Position numbers and translations under genes: made by a program. This document shows positions 43,437 through 55,594 of a stretch of 64,000 nt of DNA, piece by piece. Under the pieces are notes generated by a model. It searched no databases. It had not been told where the DNA came from and saw only the letters and a list, made by a program, of their open reading frames with translations. Source of the stretch: Monomorium pharaonis (Eukaryota > Arthropoda > Insecta > Hymenoptera > Formicidae); contig NC_050476.1 of the NCBI RefSeq assembly GCF_013373865.1, forward strand, positions 13,435,197-13,499,196, in the 5' to 3' direction. Position 1 is the stretch's first letter. Each line of letters opens with the position of its first letter.

Positions 43437-43655
43437 TTTGAATCATCTCGTAAAGTAAAATTTAGTACGTTCGGCGAATTTTATAATTAAATTTTTTTAA
43501 GTAATATGAGTTCCTTCAATAAACTGTTTAATTGATTTTGTATATATATTGTATTTTACTCGTCAAAAATGACCAAAACTTATTTACTCGCGCCACTTAA
43601 CTTAAAATATTCAATGATCTATTTTTTATAAAATGTAAAAATTTATTTTTAGAAT

Positions 43656-45563
43656 TGTTACGTCCGGCAGACTCCACGATTTCCCTTCGTCAGAGGAACA
43701 AATAATTTTACAAAAGAAATTCCGTTTCAACGGTCTCCGATAATTTTTTACGCGTTTAGAATTAGTCTGTTAGGAACGTAATGACAAACATAGATGGACG
43801 AAACGACCAAGTAGATAATTCCGACTCCTTTTGAATATTGAGTCAACAAATAATAAATTCTGAAAATAGAAATTCAAAAACAAACATGGGATCTAAGCAA
43901 AGTTTCACGTTTCCTCACAAAAAAATGAGCAATAAAGTATCTAAACATAAGCAAAAAATAAATAACCGTTTCCTCCATCTGCAACCCATACCGTAGCACG
44001 TCTAGCACGATAGAAAAAATTATTTATCTCTTAAACCCAAAGGGAAGATAACCTACGCGATAGGTCGGATCCCTTCGATAAAATTAAAGGAATGTGGGAG
44101 GAAACAGAGAAACTTTCGACAGAGTACTCAACGTATGATTGGTCAAAAGAGAAAATTATTTTTCCAATAAGAAAACGTAGAATTCACCCACCACACAATC
44201 CTGAAAAAGAATCGTACCAATTATAATATTTGAACCACCTACATCTGGATCCTCCCCTTGTAAGACTCTGTATATATAATACCAAATCTTGAAGAAAATC
44301 AGTCAGTAATAATCAGTTAGTTGAGAGTAGTTAGTTGTGAGTTCAGTTACGTTTAGAGTTTTTAGTCAGTTCAGTTAATAAGAGAGTTAGTTAGTTAGTA
44401 ATCATGTAGAATCAGTGCGCAAGTAAACTTTAGTGCCGTTCCATGCGGTCAAAAAATCTCTTCGATTCCAACGGATTTATTCGAGAACCAGTAATGAGTA
44501 AGTCCTACAATCACAATTTCTTTCTTTGTTTTTACGTTACTCATCTACTCCCTTCCATTTTAATTTTTCAAGACACGTTCCTATTATTTTATAAATAATT
44601 TCCCACTTAGTGTTCCTCGACCCTCCTCTCCAGCTACCACCTTCGAAGAACTTAGTGTTCCTCGACTATTCTCTCCAGCTACCACCTTCGAAGAACTTAG
44701 TGTTCCTCGAATCTTCTCTCCAGCTACCACCTTCGAAGAACTTAGTGTTCCTCGAATCTTCTCTCCAGCTACCACCTTCGAAGAACTTAGTGTTCCTCGA
44801 CCTTCCTCTTTGCCTCCAATTACTGAAGAACACGAACACGTTCCTCAGATATTCCCAACATATTCTTTTTCTAGTTCACCTCCTCCTCCTTCAAGTTACT
44901 CTCCCCCGCTATGCTTTATCCTCTTATGACTCCAAGCATCTCTGTTTTCCCCATCTAACCATTTAATAAACCCTTCGTTTATTTCTTCGCTCTGCGTTTA
45001 CCGTTAATACTGTAGAATTAAAAAACAAAATCTTTGTTTCCCTTTCTCCGCCCACTATATACTTATTTAATATTTATACAACTATATTCATACTCACTAT
45101 GCGTCTTAAATTTAATTATACCGTTATTACAAAATTGTCAAATCACGACTTCAGCACTTATTTGTATTTCTTTTTATTTTCATTTTTATTTGTTATTAGA
45201 ATAAATACTTTTGTTAATTTTATGTGAAACTTTATCATTTATTTTAATTAATAATAACCTCGCCTATCCCGAACAAAGACTGCATCTGGTCCGATCCCGA
45301 GTTAAAGTGATTCAATTCGTTGACTCGAAACTTGGACCGACGGACGTACGACTCGAAACGGGTTATAGCGGGCCTATCGGCACGTTGACCTATATTTTTG
45401 AGTCATAAAAAGTGCGTTCAACCCGAGGCACATACCCTCTCTTAAACTGTGTGCCTACGGGAATTCTACACGTTTTGTTACGTTCTTCCCTGCCTTACCT
45501 GTTCTCCCTGAAATATCCTTCCTACCCAATAAAGAGTTAAATCCTATAAGGCTGGACGCAACA
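43656..45563. mobile_element. Solo LTR-like element, 1.9 kb, TGTTACGTCCGG family
   Basis: Starts TGTTACGTCCGGCAG and ends GCTGGACGCAACA, with a perfect 4-bp duplication GAAT (43652-43655, 45564-45567). It contains TATATATAAT at about 44269-44278 followed by a GTTAGTTGAGAGT-type repeat leader, a 45-bp tandem array and AATAAA-type signals near 44967. Ends match 16001-18529 but interiors differ, so they are distant relatives. Confidence 0.7.
44606..44805. repeat. 45-bp tandem repeat, about 4 copies
   Basis: CTTAGTGTTCCTCGA recurs at 44606, 44651, 44696 and 44741. Each unit also has CTCTCCAGCTACCACCTTCG. As 45 is a multiple of 3, it gives LQLPPSKNLVFLD-type repeats in one frame; not taken as a gene. 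Confidence 0.9.
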
Positions 45564-47696
45564 GAATGTTCTAAACTTTAATCGGACAAAAATAGTGACT
45601 TACACGTGCTTCCTATAATTCCTATAATTAATGGAAATGCAGGCCATGAATCTTGCCACTCTTCCATTTCTTTGACTGCTTTGTCAAATCCTTTTTGTGA
45701 AGGAAATGATGGCCAACGAACTTTTGTTACATCATCACTGATCCACGATTTAGAAATTATTTGTATACCGTCGTGAAACTCGGCAATAACATAAGTTTGT
45801 AAAGTAGTTATTATCTCCTGTTACAAAATATTTTAAATAATTTAATTTGTATGCAATAGTGGAAATACTGCAAAGTTTAAAATCGGCAATTTCACGTATT
45901 TCTTTATAACACTTGTCAATGGTCACGCTTTCAGATCAGACAATTCATGAACTAAAAAGATATCAATATTTGAAGAATTATCACACAGTGCGGAAAAGAG
46001 GTTTTCTTTTTTTAAAAACTTGTTGCCAATAATTACTAAAATTTGTCGTCTTGGACAGTGAGCAATATTTCATAATGAGACAATAGCTCCATTGCTTAAA
46101 CAACAACTAATCAGCACGGGAGCCAGCCACGTAATTTCATAGTCGCTGATGTTATTACTTTGTATTGTGAATCAGTATAGCCAATCATAAGCGGACCATC
46201 CTCGTGTGCAGATTCGATGTGCGGGTAAAATTTGGGAACCATCGATACCAGTGGTCTCAATATTAATGTATTTTTTTCCATTTCAGCACATCTTCGTATG
46301 ATTTGCTACAGCAATTGATTTGGCTTCCTCAGCATTCTTTTAAATGTTTGCATGTGGTTTTCGTATATATACGCACTAAAATGCTGAATAGGGCCATATT
46401 TCTTTACAGGAAATGAGGTGCACAGCTTGGTGAACGTTTGCTGATATATTATGAGTTCCGTACAGTAATCCAAATGATAAAATAAAATGTTCTACGAGTG
46501 CTTGTGCATAATCCAATAATTCGTGGTGTTTTGCGTTGCTCATTATCCTTACTGCCACATGCAAAGTCAAGAAATGGTTATAGATATCGCTGCGCAATGA
46601 TCGTAATATACTACTGGCCCCGTGTATAAAAGAATTTGTCTAAATTCAGTGGCTTTCCACAGCTTTATAAATTTCAACGATCTTGGTTTTTTTACAAAAT
46701 CAATTAGAATGTACGGTTCGATCTCATTTATTAATCGAGAAGATATCCGTTCTACTTCTATATCCAGAAGCCGATATTTTAAGTCGCCGTCTAATAACAG
46801 GTTTAGCATTCTACGCATGATACCTAAATCCAGTAAATGCATGGGATCAGTCGGAACGTTCGTGACTGGACCAAAACCTGAAATTTCTACTAAACAACTA
46901 GTAATCTCTCGGTTATAATATTCTTCGTCGGTTTTATTTCGAAAATCGTCATCGGTCTTGCAGGGGTATGGATTTGTGGAAAACACATCTTTCTGTTGAT
47001 TAAATTGCCTTCGACAGTGCAAGTAGGACAATTGGAATACCCCGAATGTCCTTTTGTGCATAATACAAATGACTTAGCGGGCATGTCACAAATTAAGGAT
47101 TCGATCGCACATTGCATACAAATACCGTTCACAAGTATTCCTTCCAAGCATAACTGTTTCGCTTTAGTCACGAAACCTTGTAAAAAATCGTTGACATTCG
47201 TAGGTTTTTTATCCCCACATACCAATTACAAATACATTTTTGTATGGCTTTACTGATTCCAATATGGTCCACAACTGTTTTGACGATGATTTTGATAATG
47301 GTAGACCGTCGATATTGATTGATATTTTGATCACTTCTTCCGGAACAGTCGACATACGCTTTATGATGGATTCGACTCCCTTTGACAGGCCCACATGGCA
47401 ATATTCCCCAGGAAGAACAATTCTTGTTTCTATATTTCTCGGCGTATTTAATAATGACCGCGGATCCGAAGGCAGATTTGCATGAACAGGGTATCGTTTC
47501 AATTTTTGCAGCAGTGGTCGCAACGCTGTGTGGTACACTACCGCTCATTAATTTCAATACACCACCCAAATCGTTGATTTTTTGGAAAGTAATGAACAAA
47601 AGAAGCTAATTTGTGATGAATATGGATTTATTTAGGCAAATAAATATGTTTTGTACCAATAAACATCGTTTCGAAAAGAATTAAGCCTTGATTTCT

Positions 47697-49681
47697 TTAA
47701 ATTTTACTCTCATCAAAATATTCACCCTTAGCAGCGATTACAGCAGTGCAAACACGAGGCATTCTGTCAATCAACTTGTCTAAAGTTTCAGTTCCGATTG
47801 CAGCCCACTTCTCTTGTAGCAACTTCCAAAAGTGATTTTGGCTCGTTATTTGCACATCTCGAATACATCTGTCCAGATGATCCCAAAGCAGTTCAATTGG
47901 ATTGCAATCAGGACTCTGGGGTAGCCAAACCATATTCCTCAGCAGTTATTGTCGTTGTTTTGACTCAATATACTTTTTGCAAAGATTGGAAGTATGTTTT
48001 GGATCGTTATCTTGCTGTAGTATGAAGCCACGACCAATAAGGCTGGTGCCAGAAGGGATAGCATGGTACATCAGAATGTTGTGGTAGCGCTTGGAATCCA
48101 TGATTTCTTCGATTTTTACTAACAAGGGAACCTCGCGAACCCGAAAATTCTGATTTTAATAAAACTTGGCATAAGTGTAGAGGGGGTAAATACATGAATT
48201 TAGAAATTATAAGTTGGTGCTTATAAACGGTTTAAAGAGTTGAAACCACCCTTAAAAAATTTAGAGTTTTTGCCTTTTCTCGATATATCTCGTAAACTAA
48301 ACGAAATATAAAAAAATGTTTCATACAAAAGTTTTACAGTATAAGTATCTCTAGTTAACTATGTTATTTATTTTTCCCAAAAAATTTTTTTTCAAAAACA
48401 AATTTTTTTTTCTTTGCAAAAAAAATTTTTTGGAAAAAGTAAATAGAACAGTTAAATAGAAGTATTTATGCCGTAAAACTTTTGTACAAAACATTTTTTT
48501 ATATTTTGCTTAGTTTACGAGATATATCGAGAAAACGCAAAAATGTCTCAACTTTGAAGCGTGCTTTCACCCCTTCAAGCCGGTTTTGAACCAAAATAAA
48601 GCATTTTTAAATTAATGTATTTATCCCTCTACATTTATGTTAAATTTCATTAAAATAAAAAAATTTTCCGTTTGGGCTTATAAACGGTTTGAAAGAGTAA
48701 AATTATCCTTCAAAGGTTGAGATATTTTTACCTTTTCTCGATATATCTCGTAAACTAAACAAAATATAAAAAATTGTTTTATACAAAAGTTTTACAGCAT
48801 AAATACTTTTATTTAACTACGCTGTTTATTTTTTGAAAAAAAAAAATTTTTTTTAATTAAAATAAATTTTCAATAAAATTGACTTTTATGTATATAAGCA
48901 TTTATAAAGTAATTATACTATCTTATACTATGTTTTATTTATATCATCTATGTGTATATTACGTATGTTATATATTATCTATGTTATAATACTATACATT
49001 TATATCTGCATCCCTGTATGTATTAGTTTTCATCTAACAAGTGCGCAATTTTAGAGTAGTCACGCTGCTTGCACACAGTTCATTCTGTCTACGTTACATA
49101 ATTCACATTCAAGTTTTATATTCGTCATGTCACGGTATATATCATATATGAAATCGCTCATCTATCGCACGACGAACGAATTTGCGCCTCTTGGATCCAA
49201 ACACCTCAAACTTCGATTCGTCTGTGAAAAGAACCGTCTTCCACTGACTAGTGGTCCAGCTCCTGTGCTTTTTAGCCCATAATAGCCTTTTCTTTTTATT
49301 AATGGGCCTAAACAACGGTTTTCGGGCTGCAATACATCCATTTAAGCCATTCGCTACAAGGCGGCGTTTGACGGTTGCAACTGACACGTTTTTCTTTCTC
49401 GTTTCCATCAGAGCAGCACGGATTTGACGAGCTGTTTAGAATCTATCCCATTTGGAACACACTCTGATAAATTTGTCTTTCTGTTTTGTGGTCACTCGAG
49501 GTTGTCCAAGTCGTGGTCGATCACGTACATTCTTATTTTCAGCATATCTATTGAGGGTATACTGCACGCCACCAAGAGATATCTTCTCCAGACGAGCAAT
49601 TTCACGCAAACTATGCCTTGCATTTCTCAAAGCGACTATGGCAGATCGCTTTTCAATTGATAACTCCTTTCTAGGGGCCAT
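47697..49681 (-). pseudogene. Tc1-type DD34E transposase, broken
   Basis: ATG at 49679-49681 opens MAPRKELSIEKRSAIVALRN, a paired-like helix-turn-helix, to a stop at 49436. In another frame come SVATVKRRLVANGLNG and VLFTDESKFEVFGSKRRKF with the first catalytic Asp. The frame ends near 49142; about 1 kb of foreign sequence follows, and the protein resumes at about 48130 (KIEEIMDSKRYHNILMYHA, LQQDNDPKHTS with the second Asp), then after a stop and shift MVWLPQSPDCNPIELLWDHL with the Glu. Roughly 30 residues between the first Asp block and KIEEIMDS are missing, so the insertion replaced sequence or a deletion accompanied it. Confidence 0.88.
48120..49135. repeat. Insertion built of alternating inverted copies
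   Basis: A roughly 170-bp block (TTTTCTCGATATATCTCGTA, AAACTAAACGAAATATAAAA, CAAAAGTTTTACAGTATAAG) occurs plus at about 48225-48400, inverted at about 48420-48600 and plus again at about 48670-48845. The rest, 48860-49130, is AT-rich. Ends and duplication unclear. It interrupts the Tc1 catalytic domain. Confidence 0.7.
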
Positions 49682-50569
49682 TTACGAGACCACTTTACAC
49701 GTTTTCACAAGTTTTCACAGTATCACAATACAATGCGAACGCCGGAGTTCTTTCACTGTGTATGTGTTGACGAATCGGTTTCAAAACAGCATTGGGCAGG
49801 TTTTGATATCATTACGAGCACCTCGTGACCTTGCGCGCGTATTTTGTTTATTTCTAGGGATCAGATACTATCCGGCTGTTAGCCCCAGAATTCTTCAAAA
49901 ATTATAGTTTTCAAGAATTTTTATATAAATAATGTATAAATACGATGCATGCGAGTGCCGAAAGTGTTTATAACAGGAAGTAACTCATTTTTGTGCAAAA
50001 CACGCATATCACATTCATCTTTTATAAAGAAATCAACGAATCTGGGGGTGTATTGAAATTAATGAGCGGTAGTGTATGTTATACTGAACGGACCAATTAG
50101 AAAGAAATTCTTTCAAATTATCTTCTTCAAGAATATCGTTATCACTTTCAGACTTATCTGTTGTATTTTGCGCACTTTTAGTTTTCTGTATTCATTTCCT
50201 GATCATCATCAACTGCTATCCTTTCTTACTCCCATTCTTCCTCTAATTCTGCTTTGCTTCCTCCTCTGCTTCCCCTTCAATTTCTTGAGCATTTTGATGC
50301 ACTTCAATCCCATCTATCTTCTGACGATCATCTACCTCCATATCAGGTAGTTTTTGCACGCGTACTTCTAGTCTCTCATTGTTCGTTGCAATAAACCTAG
50401 TTTGTGATACATCCCGTGGAGAAGATTCAAAAAATTAATCCACTATTGCGTTAGCATCTTGTTTTGCAAGTCTGCAGATGTGTCGCTTGGAAATATTCGA
50501 AACGCTTTTCCGCATTTTACAATTCTATGCCATAAAAATAATTTTATAAAAAATATAATATAATAATTC

Positions 50570-51293
50570 ATAATTAAAATTAATATCTTATATTCTGTCC
50601 CCGGAATATCTAATTTAAATTCGTGATTTAATACGGAAGATGATCTGATGACAGATCGAAACATCTATTTATTCATATTCATTGTAATCAAATAGAAAGA
50701 TTTATACACCAAGATCCTGTATTGGCTCATTAGCCTCCTACCAAAGAAACTTGATTTTTAATCATTGAAGCCTAAAATATAGAAATTAAAATTAATATCG
50801 TTAATATCTCATAAATTACACTTTCTTTAAAATAAACTTATTAAATTATATTGATATTTGATTCTTAAAATAATGAAATTCAATGTCAAATTATTAACAA
50901 ATATTTATTAATAAAATTTCATTAATTTTAATAATTTAAAAAATTTCCATGTTGAGTTTTTCTATATAAATTGACTCTATAAATTGCACTTAAAAATATA
51001 ATAAAAAATCAAATCAAATATGACTGCATTTCTTCATTTTACTAAACAAATTGAAATTATTACTTATCTTAAAAATTAATTGACGGAAGAATTAATCAAA
51101 GTCAAGATATTTTTTGGTATAAATATTAATATTCTTTTATTTATATCAATAATATTAATAAAATTAATATCATTAAATCCATGAAGATATAAACTGTAAT
51201 ACTTAATATAAGGTCATGGATTATGTTCATCAACAATATTTAATAAATTTTACTTATAAACAAATTAAAAGTTAAAAATTTTTATTAAATAAT
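50570..51293. other. AT-rich spacer
   Basis: Very AT-rich; no gene, terminus or tandem array recognised. It ends abruptly at the GC-rich LINE. Confidence 0.6.
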
Positions 51294-53880
51294 AGGAGGA
51301 GGAGCTGGCTGGGGCGGTGCGCCGGCTCCGGGGCAAGAACGTTGCCCCGGGGCCGGACGGAATTCCCGGCCGCGCGTGGATCTTAGCCCTCGAGGTGCTA
51401 GGGGACCGACTGAGGCGGCTGTTCGACAGCTGCCTCAGGGCGGGTGAGTTCCCCCGGCGCTGGAAGGACGCGAGGCTGGTCCTCATCCCAAAGGAGGATC
51501 GTGACGCGGATTCCCCTTCGGCTTACCGGCCAATCTGTTTGCTCGACGAGATGGGCAAGTTTTTCGAGAGAGTGCTTGCCAATTGCCTCGTCGAGCACCT
51601 GTCCCGGGAGGGCCCCGATCTGGCAAACTGCCAATACGGGTTCCGCGGGGGCCGCTCGACGATCGACGCGATAGAGCGCGTGCGTGCCCTCGTGGAGCGG
51701 GTGATCTCCCGGGGCGAGGTGACGATCGCTGTCAGTTTTGACATTTCAAACGCGTTCAACACCTTGCCCTGGGGGAAGATAAGGGAGGCGCTCCGTTTTC
51801 ACGGAGTACCTCTCTATCTGAGACGGGTGATCGGGGATTATCTCCGAGACAGGTCCATTTTCTACACCATCCAGGGAGGGGCCGTGGTGCGGAGGGAAGC
51901 GAGTTGTGGCGTTCCGCAGGGATCGGTCTTGGAACTACTTTTGTGGAACATTGGCTACGACTGGGTCCTGCGGAGCGAGCTCCCCGGGGGGCCTCCACCT
52001 GGTGTGTTACGCCGACGACACGTTGGTCGTGGCCCGCGGGGGGGACTGGATAGGGGCCGGCCGTTACGCGCGGTGGGGGTGGCCTTCGTCGTTGATAAGA
52101 TCCGCGCGGTGGGGCTCAAGGTGGCCCTCCACAAAACGGAGGCCATCTGGTTTGCCGGGCCTTGACGGAAGGGCCCGACGGAGCCCCACATAACGATGGA
52201 GGGCGTTCGCGTTGAGGTGAAACCTCAGATGAAGTATCTAGGACTGATTCTCGACAGCCGCTGGTCTTTCCACCAGCACATGGACCGCATGGCCCCCCCC
52301 CCCCCGGGTCAGGGCAGCTATGGCCGGCATCGGTCGGCTAATGCCCAACTTGGGAGGGCCTAGGGAGGGAGCGCGCCGCCTCTACATGGGGATCGGGGTG
52401 TTGATGGCGCTGTATGGCGCCCCCGTATGGGCCGACAGGGTGTACGCCAGCCGAGCGTTGTCCCGCAAGCTCTGCGAGGAGCAGCGATGGTTAGATTGCT
52501 GGCGGTTAGACTCATACGGGACTACCGCACCATTCCTCAGAAGGCGGCGTCGGGATCCGTCCCGTGGAACCTCCTGGCTGTGGAGCACTCGGAGCGCTAC
52601 CGCTGGCGCTCCGGCCTCCGCGCCAGGGGAGGGATCCCGGCGGCGCGGGCGGTCGCGCGGTGAAACGATCAAGCTCGGCGGCTCACGATCGAGACGTGGC
52701 GGGAGAGGCTGGCCTTTGCCACGGCCGGCCTCAGAGCTGTCGGGGCGATCCGGCCGGTTTTTTTGGAGTGGCTGGATCACCGGCATGGAGCGTTCTCCTA
52801 CCGGACGACGTAGATGCTCACCGGACACGGGTGCTTCGGTGAGTACCTGCACAACAACGTGGGACGCGAGTCGACGACGAGGTGCCACCACTGCGGGGCG
52901 GACGAAGACTCGGCGCAGCACACTCTGGAGTTGTGTCCAGCGTGGGCGGAGGAGCGCCGAGCCCTCGTGGGTGTCATCGGTATCAACGATCTCTCGCTGC
53001 CGAGCGTCGTGCGAATGATGCTCAGCAGCAAGGAGAACTGGGAGGCCGTGTCTTCCTTCTGCGAGTAAATAATTTCGCGGAAGGAGGACTCGAAACGGGA
53101 GCGCGAGGCGGACTTGGATGCCGACCCCACCCGCCGGAGAAGGGGGAGCAGGAGGAGAAAGGTGTTCGCGGGTCGAATAGGTGTAGCTCCCTCTCCTTCT
53201 GCTCCCTTCAGGGGGCCAACTGGACACGGCCTTTCGGGACAGGAACGCGGGGGGGAGGACGCGGTTATCTGCGTCAAGCCTCTCCCCTCTCGTTGAAAGA
53301 GACTCACGCCTATCCCTCTGCGACGAATAGGCCGTGGAGGGATGGGCGCGGAGCGGGGCTGGCATGCAAGGGCATTTCGCTCCCGCGCGTTGGCCCCGCT
53401 CAAGCGAGGTGAGGAGACAGGGGCATTGAAAGACAAGTCGCGGGCCACACGAGAGTTCCGCGGCTCCCCCCGCCCCTGCCTCCTCGGGGACCGATGGGGG
53501 TCTTCGCGTGGGGACGCGGAGGCCTCCGCTGCCATAAAGGCAAATCGGTCCCGAGACGGGGGCGGGGGATGCGACGTGGCCGCGCATCCTCCGCCAAGTC
53601 AGGACGACAAGGGCCCGCCGCAATGGCGGGCCCGGAGCAGAGCTCTCCCCAAACTCCTCCCCTTCAGGGAGTTTAAGACGGAGGAGGGCATCGATGCGAT
53701 GGCCGGGAGGCGGTGGAATACCTCGTGTGATCCCGCCTCTCGGCCTATAGCATTGGTAGACGGCCATACTAGGGTTTTTAGTGGGTATTGGGGAGTTCTT
53801 CTTGAATTTCCCCGAGTCCCACATATCCTCTGCCGATTCCCCATCGGTAGAGGAATGCGTAAACGCATTTTCCCTAATTG
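51294..53880 (+). pseudogene. R1-clade non-LTR retrotransposon, 5'-truncated
   Basis: GC-rich (roughly 60% or more) in AT-rich surroundings. The reverse transcriptase starts without an endonuclease: NVAPGPDGIPGRAWI, ARLVLIPKEDRD, YRPICLLDEMGKFFERVLA, LANCQYGFRGGRSTIDAIE, VSFDISNAFNTLPW, ASCGVPQGSVL. After a frameshift near 51980 the catalytic box appears as YADDTLVVA in the next frame. Then KPQMKYLGLILDSRWSFHQH, a C8-type run near 52290 causing another shift, ALYGAPVWAD, and the C-terminal zinc knuckle CHHCGADEDSAQHTLELC near 52885-52940, ending at TAA 53066-53068. 53070-53880 is probably its 3' UTR and ends in a short A run next to another LINE. At least three frame breaks; dead on arrival or soon after. 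Confidence 0.85.
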
Positions 53881-55594
53881 GAAAAAAAGGTTATGGTAGG
53901 ATTAAAATAGAAGAGAGTTGGTGGAGGTGGAATAAGGAGGAAGAAGTACTGATAAATGAGAAGGGAGAAGTTAGGGTGGAGGAAAAGGGGGAAGAGAACG
54001 GAGGAAGAATGTGAGAGGTATAAAGAGAGAGGAGAGGATGGAGGAGAGGGGAGTGAGGATTGCTTTTTGGAATGTGGCAGGGTTAGTGAATAAGGATAGA
54101 GAATTTTGGGAGGGTTTGAAAGAATGGGATGTGATGTGTTTGATGGAGACGTGGTTAGATGGAAAGTGTTGGAAAATGGTAAGGAATAGATTGCCAGAGG
54201 GGTACGAATGGGGAGTTCAGAAGGCGGGAAGGAAAAATAAGAAGGGTAAGGCGATAGGAGGGTTGATAGTAGGAGTTAGAACAGGGTTAAGAAAAGCAAG
54301 AACTAAGATAGAAGAAATAGGAGTAGGGATGATGTCTGTGAGTGTTAAATTAGATAGTGAAGAGTGGAGGATTATGGGCGTTTATGTGAGGGACGAGGAG
54401 AGAGAGATTGCAATGCAGAGATTAAGATTAACCTAGAGGAGGTTGTTATGCGGAGAGTTAAATGGGGAGGTGTGAAGATAGGAGAGAGGGTTTGCACGTT
54501 AGCGTATGCGGATAATCTAGTGGTTATAGTGAAGGAGGAAGATCAGATGAGAAGTATGATAATGAGGCTGGAAGAGTATTTGGATGAAAAGAACTTAGTA
54601 TTAAATGCAGGAAAATCGAAAGTAATGAGATTCAGAAGGGGAAAAGGTAGGGAAAGTAAAAAGAATTGGTGGTGGAAGGGAAGGGGAATAAAAGAAGTCA
54701 AGGAGTACAACTATTTAAGATATATCATGCAAAAAAACGGGGGATAAGAGGCGCAGGTAAGGGATAGAGTGAGGAGAGCGGCGGCGGTAATGGGACAGGT
54801 TTGGGGGATCAGGAAGAGAAGGTATGGCAAGGATTGGGGGAAGAGATTATGGATGTTCGATAGGCTGGTATGGACAGTAAGGAATTATGGGATGGAAGTA
54901 TGGGGATGGAAGGAGAGAGAGAGTATAGAGAGGATAGAGGAAAAGTATTTAAGGTGGGTGTTAGGTTTGGACTCGAGTACACCGGGATATATGGTGAGAG
55001 AGGAAATACAGAGGGACAAATTGAGAAGTAGAGCGGGAAGGAGAGCGTGGGCATATGAAAAGAGGTTGGATGAGGGGAGGGGCAGTGAATGAATGAACTT
55101 TATTACTGCGTTCCCTCAGGGTTTGCAGTCTCCTCTTATAAATACATTTCATTCTCGTCTTAATTTTCTACATATTACATCAGGTACCATACATTTTAAC
55201 CGTCATCAAAAAACCCTCTCTGTAAAATCTCATCCCCTCTCTTCTTGCTCTCTTTCTCTCTTCTTCCTCCTTTGCATTACTCCTCCTTTCTCTCTCTCGT
55301 CCTTCAGGGCTTTCTCCATCATCTCTTCTCCTTCACCTCTCGCTTCCTCCTTCCTCTCTATTCCCTACTACGCGGCCTGGCCATATGCGATCTTACATTC
55401 TTAACCTCCCTCCCCTACCTCGCTTCTAACCTATCCTCCTCTCGTCCTTTCCTCCTTCTCTCTCTCCTCCGTCTATCCGCCACCTGTTATAAAAAATAAA
55501 ATAAAATCTTATCAATCGTGTACAGCAATCCCTCTCCTTACTTCCTCATCTCTTAGTCCCTTCCCTCCTCCTTCTATCTACCCCCCTCTCCATC

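Larger units (their letters stand above)
40918..45817 (-). pseudogene. Second DUF4806-type gene, multi-exon, broken
   Basis: Minus-strand exons: 45604-45817 (TYVIAEFHDGIQIISKSWIS, then WPSFPSQKGFDKAVKEMEEW; donor GTAAGT); 42847-43084 (ASYEKARQKLRDAKIFSDIS, a one-base shift, then RDGILKRSRKTRAKYV); about 42211-42300; about 41995-42133 (MPSTLKSDSEMSGSPEIF); 41446 to about 41700 (EEIETIDI, a TAG at about 41538, then LPLKDERSLQELEIKLKED); 41136-41290 (IKELANLGGQNVKTFALKLM, then AVQYSWVGGKKK); 40918-41037 (STEEELSAPIKIWLAHAKER). Order and motifs match the DUF4806 family: N-terminal block, variable middle, LPLK block, GG-helix block, C-terminal helix. The frameshift and stop, plus a 1.9 kb LTR in the first intron, make it a pseudogene or a rapidly decaying gene. 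It starts about 25 bases after the tnp2-like transposase on the same strand. Confidence 0.6.
47536..50074 (-). mobile_element. Tc1-like transposon, 2.5 kb
   Basis: CACTACCGCTCATTAATTTC at 47536 and GAAATTAATGAGCGGTAGTG ending at 50074 are perfect over the outer 20 bases and continue imperfectly (AATACACC...ATCGTTGATTT). TA flanks both (47534-47535, 50075-50076). It sits inside the second tnp2-like transposase. Confidence 0.93.
45840..50565 (-). pseudogene. Second tnp2-like transposase, split by a Tc1 element
   Basis: From about 50500 the minus strand gives the N-terminus (RKSVSNISKRHICRLAKQDA, later RFIATNNERLEVRVQKLP and LKEFLSNWSVQYN), then the Tc1 insertion 47536-50074, then LLQKLKRYPVHANLPSDPRS, ISINIDGLPLSKSSSKQLW, IESLICDMPAKSFV, KGHSGYSNCPTC, NVPTDPMHLLDLGIMRRML, KLWKATEFRQILLYTGPVVY, NVHQAVHLI, RRCAEMEKNTLI and a C-terminal IDIFLVHELSDLK. 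This is the same domain order as 36271-38352, with both Asp-bearing blocks recognisable. Several frameshifts (near 47500, 47200, 46900, 46590) and stops make it dead. A DUF4806-type gene follows immediately on the same strand. Element ends were not found. Confidence 0.75.

Noticed and set aside
52382..53824. 480-codon minus-strand frame
   Set aside because: Antisense to the GC-rich R1-clade LINE; the plus strand has clear RT and zinc-knuckle motifs.
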